A stretch of 64,000 nucleotides of DNA from Irpex lacteus (lineage: Eukaryota; Basidiomycota; Agaricomycetes; Polyporales; Irpicaceae): the NCBI GenBank assembly GCA_001986395.2, contig MQVO02000001.1, positions 124,001 to 188,000 of the forward strand, given 5' to 3'. A program made the translations under genes and the position numbers. Each line of letters starts with the position of its first letter. Position 1 is the first letter of the stretch. Of this stretch, positions 48,162-60,248 are shown in pieces. The notes beneath the pieces are model-generated. The model searched no databases. It had not been told where the DNA came from and saw nothing but the letters and a program-made list of their open reading frames with translations.

Positions 48162-49763
48162 ATGGCTCTACTCACAGATCTACCACCCGAGATCCTCGAA
48201 CAGGTTCTCCTAGAATTGGATCCCCTAGACGTCGGCGCCGTCTCACAAACATGCGTCCTATTCCACGAACTCATATACGGCTCGTCCAGCGAGCTGTTCT
48301 GGCAGAAGCTCTACCTCACCATGATGCTCGATGACCCACGCCAGTGCGTCGACTCTCTCGGGCATCCAGTCCAGCCGGAGAAGATACGCTGGCGGAGGAG
48401 CTTACAACGTATTGTACGTGCCAGGGAGATAGTCAAACACCCTGAGCGTGTATATTCGAAGGAGGAGAGAATGGCTGCGTGTAGGACGTTGCTTGACCTT
48501 ACGAGTAACACCCCGCCGCAGTATCATGGTGCGGTCGAAGACGATATCTCTTCGAATCTTTTGTGGGTGGCCTCGCTTCTACGCGACGGGACCTTCCTCA
48601 AGAGTTTTACGGCCACTGATACGATTGAGGAACGTCAACTCGGTGCACGACTACACACTCTCTATGGACTCATCGCGGAAGACTTCGACCGCGAGAAGGT
48701 GATAGACAGCCTATGCACAGTATACACGCTGCGCAACTTCACCCACTGGAACGAATACGGGCCTTTCTTGAAGGATAGGACCGGACGCATAGACTGGGAG
48801 ATCGTAAGAGCTATACAGCACGTTATATCGCTGCATCTCGTGCCGAAGCCTCCGAGTTCAAACGTGTATGTTCCTTCCCCGCTCGGGTTACCGTTCTGTA
48901 GTACCGTGCTGGATCAAAACGGTGTTTCGTTGGATGAGGTGGACGATTGGGCGGGTGTTGAGGGAGGGTGGCAGTGTGCGTTCTCGTTTTGTGATCATAG
49001 AGAACTTCTTGGTGAGCCATCTACTCTACCTATGAATTATAGTAAACGAACACATTCTTACACACCTCCGTAGTATTCAACAACCTCGTAAGTACTCGCT
49101 TAACAATCTACCCCATTCGACGAGCCTGAAACCAAACGACCGTGACAGGCTGCCGGTGGCCCTTATCGACGAGAAATCTTCGAGGATCCGGACTTCAGAG
49201 AGGCGTTTACTCTCATTGAGTTCAGTCTTCATATAACCGATACAGAGTACGATGACGCGCACCCGACGAGGCCTATCATACATTTTGCGGGTACTTCTAG
49301 GGGCAGTGGGGCCGAGATAGAGGGGTCGGTGAGGGTTAATGTGGATGGGGATGTTCGATGGCAGTTCGTGAGTGTATCTTTCTTTGATGACTCCATGCTG
49401 TGGGTATTGACGAGAGAGTATTCATGTGTATAGGTGAGTAACCGTACATGGAGGTAAGCACAAAATGGACCTGCTGGGTATAAGTCCAGGCCGCTAACCA
49501 GACGAATGTTGACAGTTCTGAAGGCGTACAGCTTGGGAGCGTGCGTTCTGATTATGGTGTTCTGGGTATATGGACAACCGCACAGCATGACCGGATTGAC
49601 CCTGTCGGTGAGTAATGAATAGAATTTCTTGTACGCTAGCTATGAAATGCTTACTTCCGAGTCTATTTGTGTCCGCGCAGGACCCTTCTGGTTGCACAAG
49701 AAGCGATATGATGATACGGAGGGGCTCTCAGCTAATGTTATGACGCCAATTGTGGTCTCATGA
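48162..49763 (+). CDS. F-box protein
   Basis: Substrate-recognition subunit for an SCF ubiquitin ligase; target unknown. The N-terminus MALLTDLPPEILEQVLLELDPLDVGAVSQTC is a textbook F-box (LPPEIL, then ..L..L.. and the C/W positions). The body has LFWQKLYLTMM, GALVEDD-like acidic turns, and a C-terminal region GGPYRREIFEDPDFREAFTLIE, IIHFAGTSRGSGAEIEGSVR and DYGVLGIWTTAQHDRIDPVGPFWLHK. This last part resembles the FBXO-type domain found in fungal F-box proteins of unknown target. Splices at ..HRELL|VFNNL|AAGG.. and three later small introns keep frame; the stop is at 49763. The start is the ATG after the acceptor at 48158; upstream exons cannot be excluded. Confidence 0.85.
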
Positions 49764-50118
49764 ATGTAAATTTTAAAGTAGGGTTATTACTGGGATATAC
49801 AGCGACAGGATAGGGCGTATATTTGAGGGGATTAACTTTTCATTCGACGTACAGTATGCTCTACAATGTGGCCATGGACACGGCATTAAGGCACTGTTAA
49901 CGCTGAGCTAGAAATTGTCACCTGAAGGTCCAGGCGGAGTTTGTTGATCTCTGCAGAATGTTCAAGCACAGACAAGTGCCGCTCAAAGGTGCCTGTCGGT
50001 CGCATCATTCTGTCATTCTGACTTGTGTTCTACACTTTCGTTCTTCCTGATTTCGTGTTTCTGCACTCCTCTCAATTCTTTTCTCTGGACAGCCGGTAAC
50101 TGGACCACTGACTGAACT

Positions 50119-53078
50119 ATGGACGACCGTCCAGCCCCTCGCACTCTAAAGGAACGCATAGCCTTGCTAGCTGCTAATGTCAACAAGCCTCTGACTTCCT
50201 CTGGTTCTTCTTCACCTTCTTCATCCTCCTCTGCTGGCAACCGTAGCTACGTCCCCAGGGTGAACGTTCCCAAGAGACGAGCACCCCCACCTGTGCCTCC
50301 CAAACGGACGACTTCTCTGCCGCCGCCACTGCACTCACATGGATCTACACCCACCGGAGGATATAGCCATGGCTATAGGGAGGATAAGGTCCAAGAAGTT
50401 ATGACGAGGGTTATTTTCCAGGCTGGAGTGGACTACGAGTCAGTGGCTTTGCTTTCGCTCTTCGCTCGTATAACGGCGGTGATTCACACTCGTGCAACCG
50501 GGGCGCGTGTGGCTGCGCAGGACACGACCAATGTATGTGTTGTGTACTTGAGAGTTGATTAGTCCTTAATGAATCGTCATGTCCTTCATCTTCATGTAGG
50601 GTAGTCATGAACGCGTCGGCTTTGCCTGATCCAAAGGAGGTCTCGTATGATGTTTTGCTCAGGTACGTCGATATCACAGTGTATCCGTCTGTATGCGGTA
50701 ATGAACCGAAGGCTGCGTTCATTGTCTACAGTCGAATTCTCGCATATTTGAATCTATATGGTGCGTGGCGTATTTTAACTGAATCCCTCGCTGTACCGAT
50801 AGAATGTGTAGTGGAGTCCGACTATACGGTTGTGTTCTTTGCTGCCGGAGGCCGCCACACACCAGGCTGGAACTGGGTATGGAAGGCGTATCGCAGTCTC
50901 AGCCGGAAATACCGAAAGAACCTCAAGAAGCTGGTGAGTGTTTTCCCTTCAGACACGTTGTCTCGTCCCTTCTAGGCAAAGAGGTTCAAATGGCCCATTG
51001 CCACCCGTTGTTGCGACCATAGCACGGATGAACCGGCTCCGTGATGTGTGTCGGGACAATAACTTGGATGTGTTCAAAGGCATAAAAGCCGTTGAGACGC
51101 TCACTTAACACACCCGTACCTTCTCTTCCCTTATTTGTCTTCTCGTTCCTTCTCGTTCTCTCTCGCCTTCCCTTCTCTTATACTACCCCCCTTTGCCTTC
51201 GTCTACTCACGGATCTCACCAATATTACTTATCCTTCTCTAGTTCATTGTCCACTCTAATTTCTTTACGAAAAGTCGGTCTGCTCCCTTATACTGTGTTA
51301 TGCAACATGACACTGATCGATGTGGCCTCTCGCGCAGTGTTGTTTTCTTTGGCTGGAGCAATCATCAGGTGGGTTTCCTGTGCGAAGCCGACTATGAAGC
51401 AGGGCGGCCACTGACGATATACATGTCGTTAGTCCCAAATTCTTTCGCAAGATCACCTACGTGAACACCCTGTCGGACCTAGCTCTACAAGTGCCCATCA
51501 CCCAGATAGACATCCCACCAGCAGTCTACCAGTTCGTATTCATTCGCGTATCTATCTGACTCATTTCCGACGTACCTTGCGTTTACAGGGAGAACTTGAA
51601 GTATGAGAAGCAAATCGTGTTGCCCACACCAACTCATGCGGACCTGTTCGGTGTACCGCTCGAGGAACTCATGGGGTACGATGGAGAGAAAGGCGGTGTG
51701 CCAAGGGTGGTGAAGGATTGTATACAGTATCTGAGAGAGACAGGTAAGAAATCGCTGACCAGTGCTGCTACTATATGTTCATGCTCGTGTGCCGCGTATC
51801 AGGTCTCCAAGACGAAGGTCTCTTCCGAAGATCGCCAAGCTCTGCGTTGTTGAAGCAGGTGCAACAGGCATATGATCGAGGTAAGAGATCATTCAGGATT
51901 CTTTCCTATGTTACGAGGTCGTTCTGAACTGTCAATAATTTTCTGATAGGACACGTCGTCTCGCTGAACACGTTCGGCGACCCTCACCTTGCTGCCGTCC
52001 TATTGAAGAAGTATCTCCGTGACCTCCCAGACCCGATTTTCCCAGAGAAGGTCTACTCGATCATTCGCCGATGTCCCCCTCCATCATCGGATCCTAACGA
52101 TCCGAATGGCATATCGAGTATCGTTTACATTCGTGAGACATTGCTACCCGAGCTGGCGCCATGCGCCGTCATTTTACTGAGCCATATTCTTCGTACGTAT
52201 TCCCATCATCCCAAACTACAGCGACTCACCTGACACTCGACTCTTTGGCAGATCTTCTGCACGAGGTCTCTCTTCGCGCATCATCTAACAAGATGGACTC
52301 GAATAACCTCGCAATCGTCATCACCCCCAACCTTGTCAAGTCCTCCAACCCTATCAAAGACGTCCAACTCTGTGCTATTCCGAACGGCCCAACCCTTCAC
52401 TCCTCGGCTCGACCATCACATCAAGCCGATTCTTCACCTTCGGACGCCAATACGACTCTTGGACAGATCATCAAGTTATGTATTGAACGGTACTTCGAGG
52501 TGTTTGACGAACTACGAGACCCGACTGAGGCCCGACAGACTCTAGCCGTGGAACAAGAGATTACCTACCGTCCCACGCTCCAAGGGCCCATATCTCCCTC
52601 TCTACACTCTCACCCGTCACGAAACCGTGATAGCATCATTGACGACGATGACGACGACGATCATGAGATACTAGTCATGCCTATCGGCCCAAATTCGCGA
52701 TCGCATACAGCGAACAACGCAACGTGGACCTCTGCGGCGAAGCTTTCTCCGACTTCGCCACGGCATCGAACTTCCGACTCTCAAGAGTTTGCCACATCCC
52801 GTTCAGTGTATAGTGCTTCCCCTTCCACATCCGCTAGCCCTTATGGTACCGCCGGACGAGCCAAGTCTCTCATCAGCATCGAGAAATCTGGTAGCGGTAC
52901 AGGTACGAGACGAGGAGGGTCGATATCTGTTGGAAGGGGGACAGTAAAGGGGGCGAAGGGGAGTGGGTCCAGCGTAGAGGCAGTCGGAATCACTGCGAGC
53001 GGATTCTTTGCACCTCCCACGGACGCTCCTCCGTTACCCTCTCCCCCGCCGCGTCATCCCAGCATCTCTAGGCCGTGA
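50119..53078 (+). CDS. CRAL-TRIO/RhoGAP protein (ECM25/ARHGAP1-like)
   Basis: GTPase-activating protein for a Rho-family GTPase with an N-terminal CRAL-TRIO (BCH-like) lipid- or protein-binding domain. The start is MDDRPAPRTLKERIALL, then a Ser-rich and Pro-rich linker with PPPVPPKRTTSLPPP. The CRAL-TRIO part is RILAYLNLY.., SDYTVVFFAAGGRHTPGW.WVWKAY, FIVHSNFFTKM, LFSLAGAIISPKFFRKI. The RhoGAP part is GGVPRVVKDCIQYLRETG, the arginine finger in EGLFRRSPS, LLKKYLRDLPDPIFP and KMDSNNLAIVITPNLVKS. The C-terminus is Ser/Pro-rich with an acidic run of Asp. All hallmark RhoGAP residues (Arg finger, KxxLRxLP, Asn of NLA) are present. About 10 exons; the order BCH then RhoGAP matches human ARHGAP1 and yeast ECM25. 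Confidence 0.9.
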
Positions 53079-53993
53079 TGAAACAGAGGGGAATGGTTTA
53101 TTGACGAAAACGTTCTGGTCTACGACGAGGACGTGCCGACGATACAGTAAGGATGATGGCTTATGAGGAGATCCGGTGGCTGGCCCAGAGCATGGTCTCA
53201 AGATTGGAGCTTGATACCTCGACACGAAACCTACCTTATTTATTGCTTCTCTATATTGTACAGTAGATTGACGTATAGTGTTATGTTCTCCCAGGTTATT
53301 CCCCTAAATGGCGGCAACGGTTATTCGAATAAGAAGTCGAGCAAACGAGAGGAAATGACCGCATCATTTGCCAGAATTCCCGCCCTTCCCCTGCAGCTCG
53401 AGGGCGGCGAGACGCCCGTCCAGTGGACCTCTTGAATCTCGACATTCATGTTGCCTGCGAGGGCGTGAGTAGTAAAACAAAGTATCTCTGCTATTAGAAA
53501 ACGTCGGTACGTTTTAGAATCGTTTTACAAAGACTAAATCCTATAACAACTCATAGTCTTTACAGTGATACTCTACTAGCTCAGTTCAAGCTTTCACTGA
53601 GATAGAGTCGTTCCAGCTGTCAGCACATGTCAGCGACTGTGTCCAACTGATTATTCAGCTATATTTTGTCAATGCAAGGTGTGCAATGGCCTCTACCACT
53701 ACACACACACAAATGAGGCGGTGGCTCGTCGCGATCGAGCATGGCCCTCGATCATAAGATACGGGTCCTTCAAATACCGCTGCGGCTACGAGGCCTTGGC
53801 CTATGACTTCCCGCCTCGAACAATGTGCTAAATGATATTTCGACAGGGTATTTTGCGGCCACTGGGCTCGGTGGCCTTGACAGCTATCTTGTGGATCTCC
53901 TGGAACGATATAAAATGCAATGCTCGCAATGCCCTCCACTCCATTCCGCAAACTTCATTTCAGTCATCATACAACATTTCCTTCCGTCGTACT
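53079..53993. other. Spacer before the three-gene family, with TATA box
   Basis: No gene. TATAAAA at 53909-53915 lies 85 bp before the ATG of paralogue A and is shared in position with the other two copies. The stretch 53700-53990 (GAGGCCTTGGCCTAT.., GGCC.CTGGGCTC..GGCC) is repeated upstream of paralogue B. Confidence 0.5.
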
Positions 53994-54617
53994 ATGTCTC
54001 GATACCCCACTCCACACTCATCCTATGTGCCCGGCCCTCCCGCCACCCAGTTGTATTTTCAGAATCCCGCAGACGGTGTAATTCTTCAAGCTTCTCCGGA
54101 CGAACTCGTCGACCTGAGTAACATGCCAGGCTACGCGGACTCGGACACATACGCCAGAGAAGTTTATCTGCTTTACGAGGTCCGTAAAGGCCCAAACAAT
54201 GCCCCCGGAGGTCCCAGATGGATGATTGGGTGGCCCATTTACACAGACCCACACTCTGACGTTTGGAGACTTCTGTTTTCCGTCCCAGTTCTCGACAACA
54301 CTCGAACCGTCGATGGGATGACAGCAATGACCGTCACTAGGCCCTTCAAATTTGTGCCTGAACGGCGGCCGTCGGATGGGTGGCATTGTCTATCAGTTGG
54401 GACCACGACGTTGGAGCAAAGGAGAGCAATAGAGAAGATTGCAGCGCTTGTCGGCACAAAAGACAGGAAGAAGGAGGCGTTGATGAATTCGGCTCAGTGG
54501 GTAGAGTGTGTCTTAACACAGGTTGAAAGGAATGGGGTTCTCGATCGCAACATCATCCACGCTCAGATTGATAGGGCGAAGCGCGGCGAACCTGTGTGTA
54601 AGGGACGCATCCGTTAG
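53994..54617 (+). CDS. Small protein family, paralogue A (unknown)
   Basis: About 207 residues, single exon, family not recognised with certainty. The core is VYLLYEVRKGPNNAPGGP then RWMIGWPIYTDP..DVWRLLFSVPV, then LSVGTTTLEQRRAIEKIAA, then NSAQWVECVLTQVE. It resembles fungal DUF6914-type small proteins (a conserved Tyr/Leu start, a His or Met before a hydrophobic pair, and a W near the end), but the match is by eye only. The Pro-rich N-terminus is variable between paralogues. The start is the ATG 85 bp after TATAAAA. It has two neighbours of the same family on the same strand. Confidence 0.65.
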   Translation: MSRYPTPHSSYVPGPPATQLYFQNPADGVILQASPDELVDLSNMPGYADSDTYAREVYLLYEVRKGPNNAPGGPRWMIGWPIYTDPHSDVWRLLFSVPVLDNTRTVDGMTAMTVTRPFKFVPERRPSDGWHCLSVGTTTLEQRRAIEKIAALVGTKDRKKEALMNSAQWVECVLTQVERNGVLDRNIIHAQIDRAKRGEPVCKGRIR

Positions 54618-55709
54618 GTGCGGATAAGTAAGTTTCAGTTTGATTTTTGTAATGAAGTACGTCTATACTAACGATTATCTCCGTTATTCCAGTTGACTCG
54701 ACGGGGATACTTGGAAAAGAAGTGCTCTACTTCAACCTGCAGTTTGGAATATAGAAATACTGTCAGCCTCTACCCTAGGCCAGATGACTACCGTCCGGAC
54801 GTCCTATCTTATGGTTGCACCGTCAACGACTGTATGCGTTGATGAGATTCAATTTGAAGTGGCTCAAGATGTATTGGTATTCAATGAGTCGTAAACAGAG
54901 GCCGACGTTCAAAGTTCGCACCAAGTGTCATGGACTGATACTTCCACAAAATATATTAGAAACTCAATTACTTACTTGAATAATGACGTGAACGTCGATA
55001 CTGTTTCCTGTAAATTGTATAGTAGACCCACGTAAACTACTGTTGCGTTCTCCATAGTTAAGCAGAGACGTCGACTCTGTGCAGTGTGACCCCGCCATCA
55101 GGCCGTCAGACGCCCGATTCAGTAGACTTCTTGAACCTGGACGTTCATGTCGGTGCCGGCACATAAGCGTCCCAAAGTGCCTATGCTACTCGAAAACAAT
55201 TGTACGTACCCCGAATTGTCTTAAACGATAGAATAATAGCTTTTGCAACGATAGACAGTGCTGCCAGGCTCAGGTTCGACGCTCAGTTGGCACGGTTCTG
55301 AGGTGCGTAGCGTTAGGATTCACTCTTCCGCCAGGTATCTTTGTTCTAAGGTTTTTGATTATAGGTACGTTGGTAACTTTACTTTCTATCTATACAGAAT
55401 GCTCAATGGTCGTTACTCCCATGCACAGACATGTGCTACCAGTAGACGGCCCTCGATCGTTGTACCCTTCAAAGTTCGCTGCGGCCATGAGGCCTTGGCC
55501 TATCATAGCTTTTTGTTCTAATCATGGCAATGCTCTACGTTGCTAGATACGATTCTAACAGGTTACTTTTGGCCATTGGGCTCGATGGCCATTTCTGGTC
55601 ATTTGGATCACTTTAGAATGGTATAAAATGCGATACTCGCCATGCCCTCCTCAACATTGCACAAAGGTCTCATTCGCAGTAATAGCCCGACATTCCCCCC
55701 ACTCCTACT
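54618..55709. other. Spacer between paralogues A and B
   Basis: No gene. TATAAAA at 55622-55628 lies 88 bp before the ATG of paralogue B. The stretch 55440-55700 is homologous to 53700-53990, so promoter and gene were duplicated together. Confidence 0.5.
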
Positions 55710-56321
55710 ATGTCCAAACATCATCTTTCACAATCCTCTGGCATGCCCGGACATCCCGCCACCCAGTTGTCTCCTCATGGTCTGGCAGACCTTGCACTCA
55801 ATATTCAAGCGTCCCCGGACGAACTCGCCGATTTGAGCCATATTTCAGCATACGCTGACTCAGACACATACCACAGGCCAGTTTATCTGCTTTACGAGGT
55901 CCGCAAAGGCGCAAGTAACGCCCCTGGAGGTCCTAGATGGATGATAGGGTGGCCTATTTACACAGACCCACCCCCCGATGTTTGGAGACTCTTGTTTTCC
56001 GTTCCCATCTCCGAGACTTCGACGTCTAGTAGCAGTCGAAGCTTCCAAGGAATGACAACGATAACCGTCACCAGGCACTTTGTGCCTCGCGCACCGAACA
56101 GCGGTTGGGGTCGTCTGTCAGTTGGGGACACGACGTTGGAGCAAAGGAAAGCGATAGAGACGATCGCAGCGATGGTCGGCACAAAAGACCGGAAGAAGGA
56201 TGCGTTGATGAATTCGGCTCAGTGGGTAGAGTGTGTCTTAACACAGGTCGAAAGACATGGCGTTCTCGATCCCCAAGTCGTTCGCTCTCAGATTCACAGG
56301 GCGAAGACCGCTTACACATAG
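55710..56321 (+). CDS. Small protein family, paralogue B (unknown)
   Basis: About 203 residues, single exon, closely related to paralogue A. Shared blocks: VYLLYEVRKGASNAPGGP, RWMIGWPIYTDPPPDVW, RLLFSVPI, LSVGDTTLEQRKAIETIAA, VGTKDRKKDALMNS and QWVECVLTQVERHGVLD. Its N-terminus is different (MSKHHLSQSSGMPGHP..), and a Ser-rich insert (ETSTSSSSRSF) follows the first block. The TATA box at 55622 precedes it. Function unknown; nothing in the sequence suggests secretion or a membrane segment. Confidence 0.65.
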   Translation: MSKHHLSQSSGMPGHPATQLSPHGLADLALNIQASPDELADLSHISAYADSDTYHRPVYLLYEVRKGASNAPGGPRWMIGWPIYTDPPPDVWRLLFSVPISETSTSSSSRSFQGMTTITVTRHFVPRAPNSGWGRLSVGDTTLEQRKAIETIAAMVGTKDRKKDALMNSAQWVECVLTQVERHGVLDPQVVRSQIHRAKTAYT

Positions 56322-56400
56322 GAGATGTGTAAGTAGGTCCCGATTTTTTCATAGCCCAGAATATTTGTACTGATGTCTCAATTATCACAGCTACGCCGTG

Positions 56401-56480
56401 CGGACGGACTGTATACATATCGGACGGACTGTATACATATCGGACGGACTGTATACATATCGGACGGACTGTATACATAT
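56401..56480. repeat. Tandem repeat, 4 x 20 bp
   Basis: Four perfect copies of CGGACGGACTGTATACATAT, 80 bp downstream of paralogue B. Each unit contains the palindrome TGTATACA and a doubled CGGA. Perfect identity implies recent expansion. Confidence 0.95.
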
Positions 56481-57663
56481 TGAGAGGAGAAGTGCTCTAC
56501 TTTCATTCAACCACTGCATATCGGCCTCTTTGCTAAACTAGACGTTGCCCCTCCGGTCTCATTCGATATATCTTTGGCTTTAGAGGATACTATGCGTCTA
56601 CTCTATTAATCTCAGCAAGTGCCACGAAACTTTATGCATATATCCCATACTACTACAGCCTGAGTAGTGCGCTACCGCGATATAGTCCGAGTCTGGGGAC
56701 ACGGTTCAGCATATCGTCTTCGGTGCTATGGACGGATACTTCAATAAATTGGCCCATGAGACTAAAGTTACTTCAGTACTTGAATATGTAACGTCCAAGT
56801 TGACGAACACCTGTCGGCCGACGGTGACCGGTACCGGTGACCGAGGACGACCGTGACGGAGATGCCTGTACTACCTTGTCCTTGAACCACCATGGCCACT
56901 TGACCACGATGTCCAGAAACTCGATTGCAGGCTTTCCGTGGTCAGTCAGACAAGGTGAATCATGTACGTATGTCATTCATTGCATATGAACACTTGTCGT
57001 AAACTTGTATCTTAAATTTCCTGCAGTCCGGTAGCTCTAAGTCGCGCATACAGGCCGATGTTCCTACCGCCACTATCCTTTCGTCGTCCAACTTATCGAA
57101 TAGAACAAGTTACTGGCGCATTATAGTGTCTCTAGCATGACCTCCCCTTGCCGAAAATACAAGAGGAGCATCTCAGGCATGTTCCAGTCAGGACCAGTTT
57201 ACAGAGGCTGTCCAGAAGGCGATTTGCACCACAGCATAGTCGGTGGCGTCCCTCCCCTGCTAAAGGTATGTTGCCTATTCTGACCCCAACGACGCTTGCA
57301 TAGCCTGCAGCCCAGCGCAGACGATATACAAGGGCTTGTAGTCACCGGTGGCGCATACACCAGCATCCCATTAGCCAGTGGCGTATAACGAACAGTCTTC
57401 CTGCATCTTGGAACGAACTTCCAAACACCGCAGCACCATGCATATTCCCATATATGCTTCAAATTGGCTTGCTACGGTGGCTTCGCTATGCGGATTGTGG
57501 CCAGTTCGTGGCCCCAGTTTCCTAGGGCCCGCCGTGGTTGCCTTGTCTGGCGTGGCCTTCTTCAAGGTTACCCTTTCTAAGAAGGTATAAATAATGGTGT
57601 TCTACTCGCCCTTAACCTGCACCCTCGCTGTATCTCTTCATTCATCCTTAGTTTCGCTCAAAT
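56481..57663. other. Spacer between paralogues B and C
   Basis: No gene. TATAAAT at 57586-57592 lies 78 bp before the ATG of paralogue C, matching the spacing of A and B. The rest shows no coding signal. Confidence 0.45.
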
Positions 57664-58689
57664 ATGTCCAGACAGTGGCAACCCCCGACGCACCAGACCC
57701 CTCCCATCTATGCTTTCCAGCGGCAAGGCCCACCGCCGGAGATCTATGCTTCCAATAATACTGCTCATCACGGGTCTCAGGTCATCAACGCGGCTCCACC
57801 ACCCTCACACCATGCGCCGGATCCGTCTGTGCACTCGTACTCTTCGGCTCAGCCGAACATACACACTCATGTTCATCAGTGGCAAGGACAATCCTCGCAG
57901 AACCAAGCTCCCGAACGTCATGTTTTAAGGTCTGAAGGATACCCTTACGTGCCACCATCCTCGCGCCACGGATCGATTTCCACCTCGTACTGGCCGCCTC
58001 CCGCTCATTCAACCCCGCCCACCAGTCCACTTCCCTTACAGCAACAGCCAACGTCGACTCAATTCTTCAGTCATTCTAGCCACAGCTACGCCACACGACA
58101 CCCCAACCAAGGCCAAGAATCCGAGGAAGCTCCCGACTTCGACGTGCCTCCGGCCTACCAGGACACCGATGCCAATACATGTAACATTTACCTACTGTAC
58201 GAGGAACCTCCTAAGGGACCTCAAGGTCACGGACCTGGTGGACCGACATGGATGATCGGGTGGCCTATCTTGACTGCTCCTCAGCGTGACATGTGGCGAC
58301 TGTTGTATGTGCATAAGGACAAGGTGGTGAGACATACGCAGGTATTCGAGCCTCACGCCAGTGCGAAGAAGTGGGTGATGGCAGAACTGGGAGGGCCGAC
58401 GTTGGAGCAGAGAAGAACTTTGGAACGGGTTGCTCGGGAGACTAAACCCGCAGATGTTCGACGCACCCTGGGGAACGGCGAGTGGCTGTCGGTGCAGTGG
58501 GTTGAGAAGGTGCTGACGTTGGTTTCCGAGTCTGTGGATGGAACGAACAAGGTGCTTAGCCCAGTGCAGGTCAATTCGGAGGTGGCGGTCGCGAAGATGA
58601 CTATGTGGAGGTGAGTAAACTCTAGCTTTGTTTTTCCTTTCCTAAAGATACTAACGACTATCGAGTGCAGTGAATATGTTACAATTTAG
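57664..58689 (+). CDS. Small protein family, paralogue C (unknown)
   Basis: Divergent third member with a much longer Pro/Gln/His-rich N-terminus (about 160 residues, MSRQWQPPTHQTPP..), then the shared core: NIYLLYEEPPKGPQ, GGPTWMIGWPILTAP, DMWRLLYVHKDKVV, GGPTLEQRRTLERVA and LSVQWVEKVLTLV. An unspliced reading stops at 58614. A GTGAGT donor at 58611 and a GCAG acceptor about 57 bp on would instead end the protein ..MTMWSEYVTI at 58689, and I prefer this. Like A and B it has a TATA-like box (57586) at similar spacing. Confidence 0.6.
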
Positions 58690-60248
58690 GATGGATGTCA
58701 CTTTCGAGTAATTGAAGTTATGCATCTTGTGATCGATCTTAGTGAGCATCCGTGTAAGAAGCAGACGAGTACCATGCAGGCCTTTTAAGATCTCGAGGTA
58801 ATACTTACGCTCATGCAGCAGCCATTTCGGACAATTCTGCCCACAGCAATGCACGTCCATTTACGTGCGCCTGGCTGGATCGTTTACACCTTCCGTGTAT
58901 ATCAACAGGTGCTTCGCGTCAAACCTACGATCATGGCTCTGTTATGATACAGTAACTTCGGTGAGTGATCAAAACGCTGTCAGTGATCTCGTTTTGCTGA
59001 TCCATGCTTCGACCGTGAAGGTCCTGATGGATAGATAGCAAACAGCATGCAGTGTGGTAGGAGGCTTGGGAAAAGGCACCGTAACTGAGACTGGGGCGCA
59101 TGCATACATGCGGCCTACTGCAGGCGAGCGGCATACAACGTTCATGGTGAGCTTACTTTGTCTGCCTCAAGCGTCACTTACGCCTCACGATCATGAGTAC
59201 TCCATTATGCACTCAATCACAGCGTCTTCCTCCAGGTCCCCAACGTTGAGCAAAACGTTATCAGTTCATTATCACAGACCCGCAGCAAGCTTCTTTGCAC
59301 ACTTTGGGGAAGCATTCACGCGCATGTGATAGTACTAACGTACCAACTTTTCAGATCTCAAACTTCCAACAAGACAAGAGGACGACGGCATGGCAGATGG
59401 AGGGACCGCTCGTGTGAGAAGTTCCGTGTTCTCTGGAGTGGTTATAAGACGAGAGGGTGTCTGGAGGGTACTAGACTGACCTCTCTGTAGTTTCTAGGAT
59501 AGTTGGACTGATATGAGACCCGTCCAGATTCTCCAGTCGATGTTTAGTAGTCAAGCGAGGAGGCGATGAATAGTGCTTCGCTGTGGAGTTTCGTTCGTGG
59601 GCGACATTGATACTATTCATGAGCAACATTGTGGGGAACGTAGGGGAGCTAGTTGAAGTGGCTAGACCGTCTTGTTTTCCTTGACTCCGAGCGCAAGCCT
59701 CAAGTTGAATTTGCTTGAAGTCGTCGGTCAAGCTTGTCAAGTCTCAGGGTAGAAGGACTTGCCCTGAGCGCCACAGCGCCGCTGTATGTCTTTCACTTAC
59801 ACCGCCACCCCGACGCACGTCGATCAATCGCATCATGCTCCCGCCACCGCTCACACACATGTTCTCGCCGTTGCAGATGAAGAGTGCAGCGACACAGACA
59901 ATGACAGCCGTGCACCCGAGGGCGACAATCTACGACAATCCAGTCTTGCTACCCCGAGTTGCAAGAAGACGAAGCATTGTCCAGCTCTGATTTCCTGCAA
60001 TTCTCCATGCTCCAGACGCACGAGCAACCCACCAGATGAGGCGTGTTCTTGCGTTTGGCTGTTGATGGAGATCTCGGACGGTATGTTTTGGAATTCGAGA
60101 TATGATACGCATATAAGGACGCATACAGTTTGATCCTGCATCACTGCAACGCCGTGCGTCCGAGTCCCCCTTTGGTACTCGACTACCACCTCCTTCTCCC
60201 GTACTCACCTTTTCATTGTCTCCAGTAGGGCTAACTAGCTAAGGCGAG
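58690..60248. other. Spacer before the DUF1365 gene
   Basis: No coding region I can support. The frame at 59786-60133 (MSFTYTATPTHVDQSHH..) is Cys- and Ser-rich, without a domain. The last 100 bp should hold the promoter of the DUF1365 gene. Confidence 0.35.
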
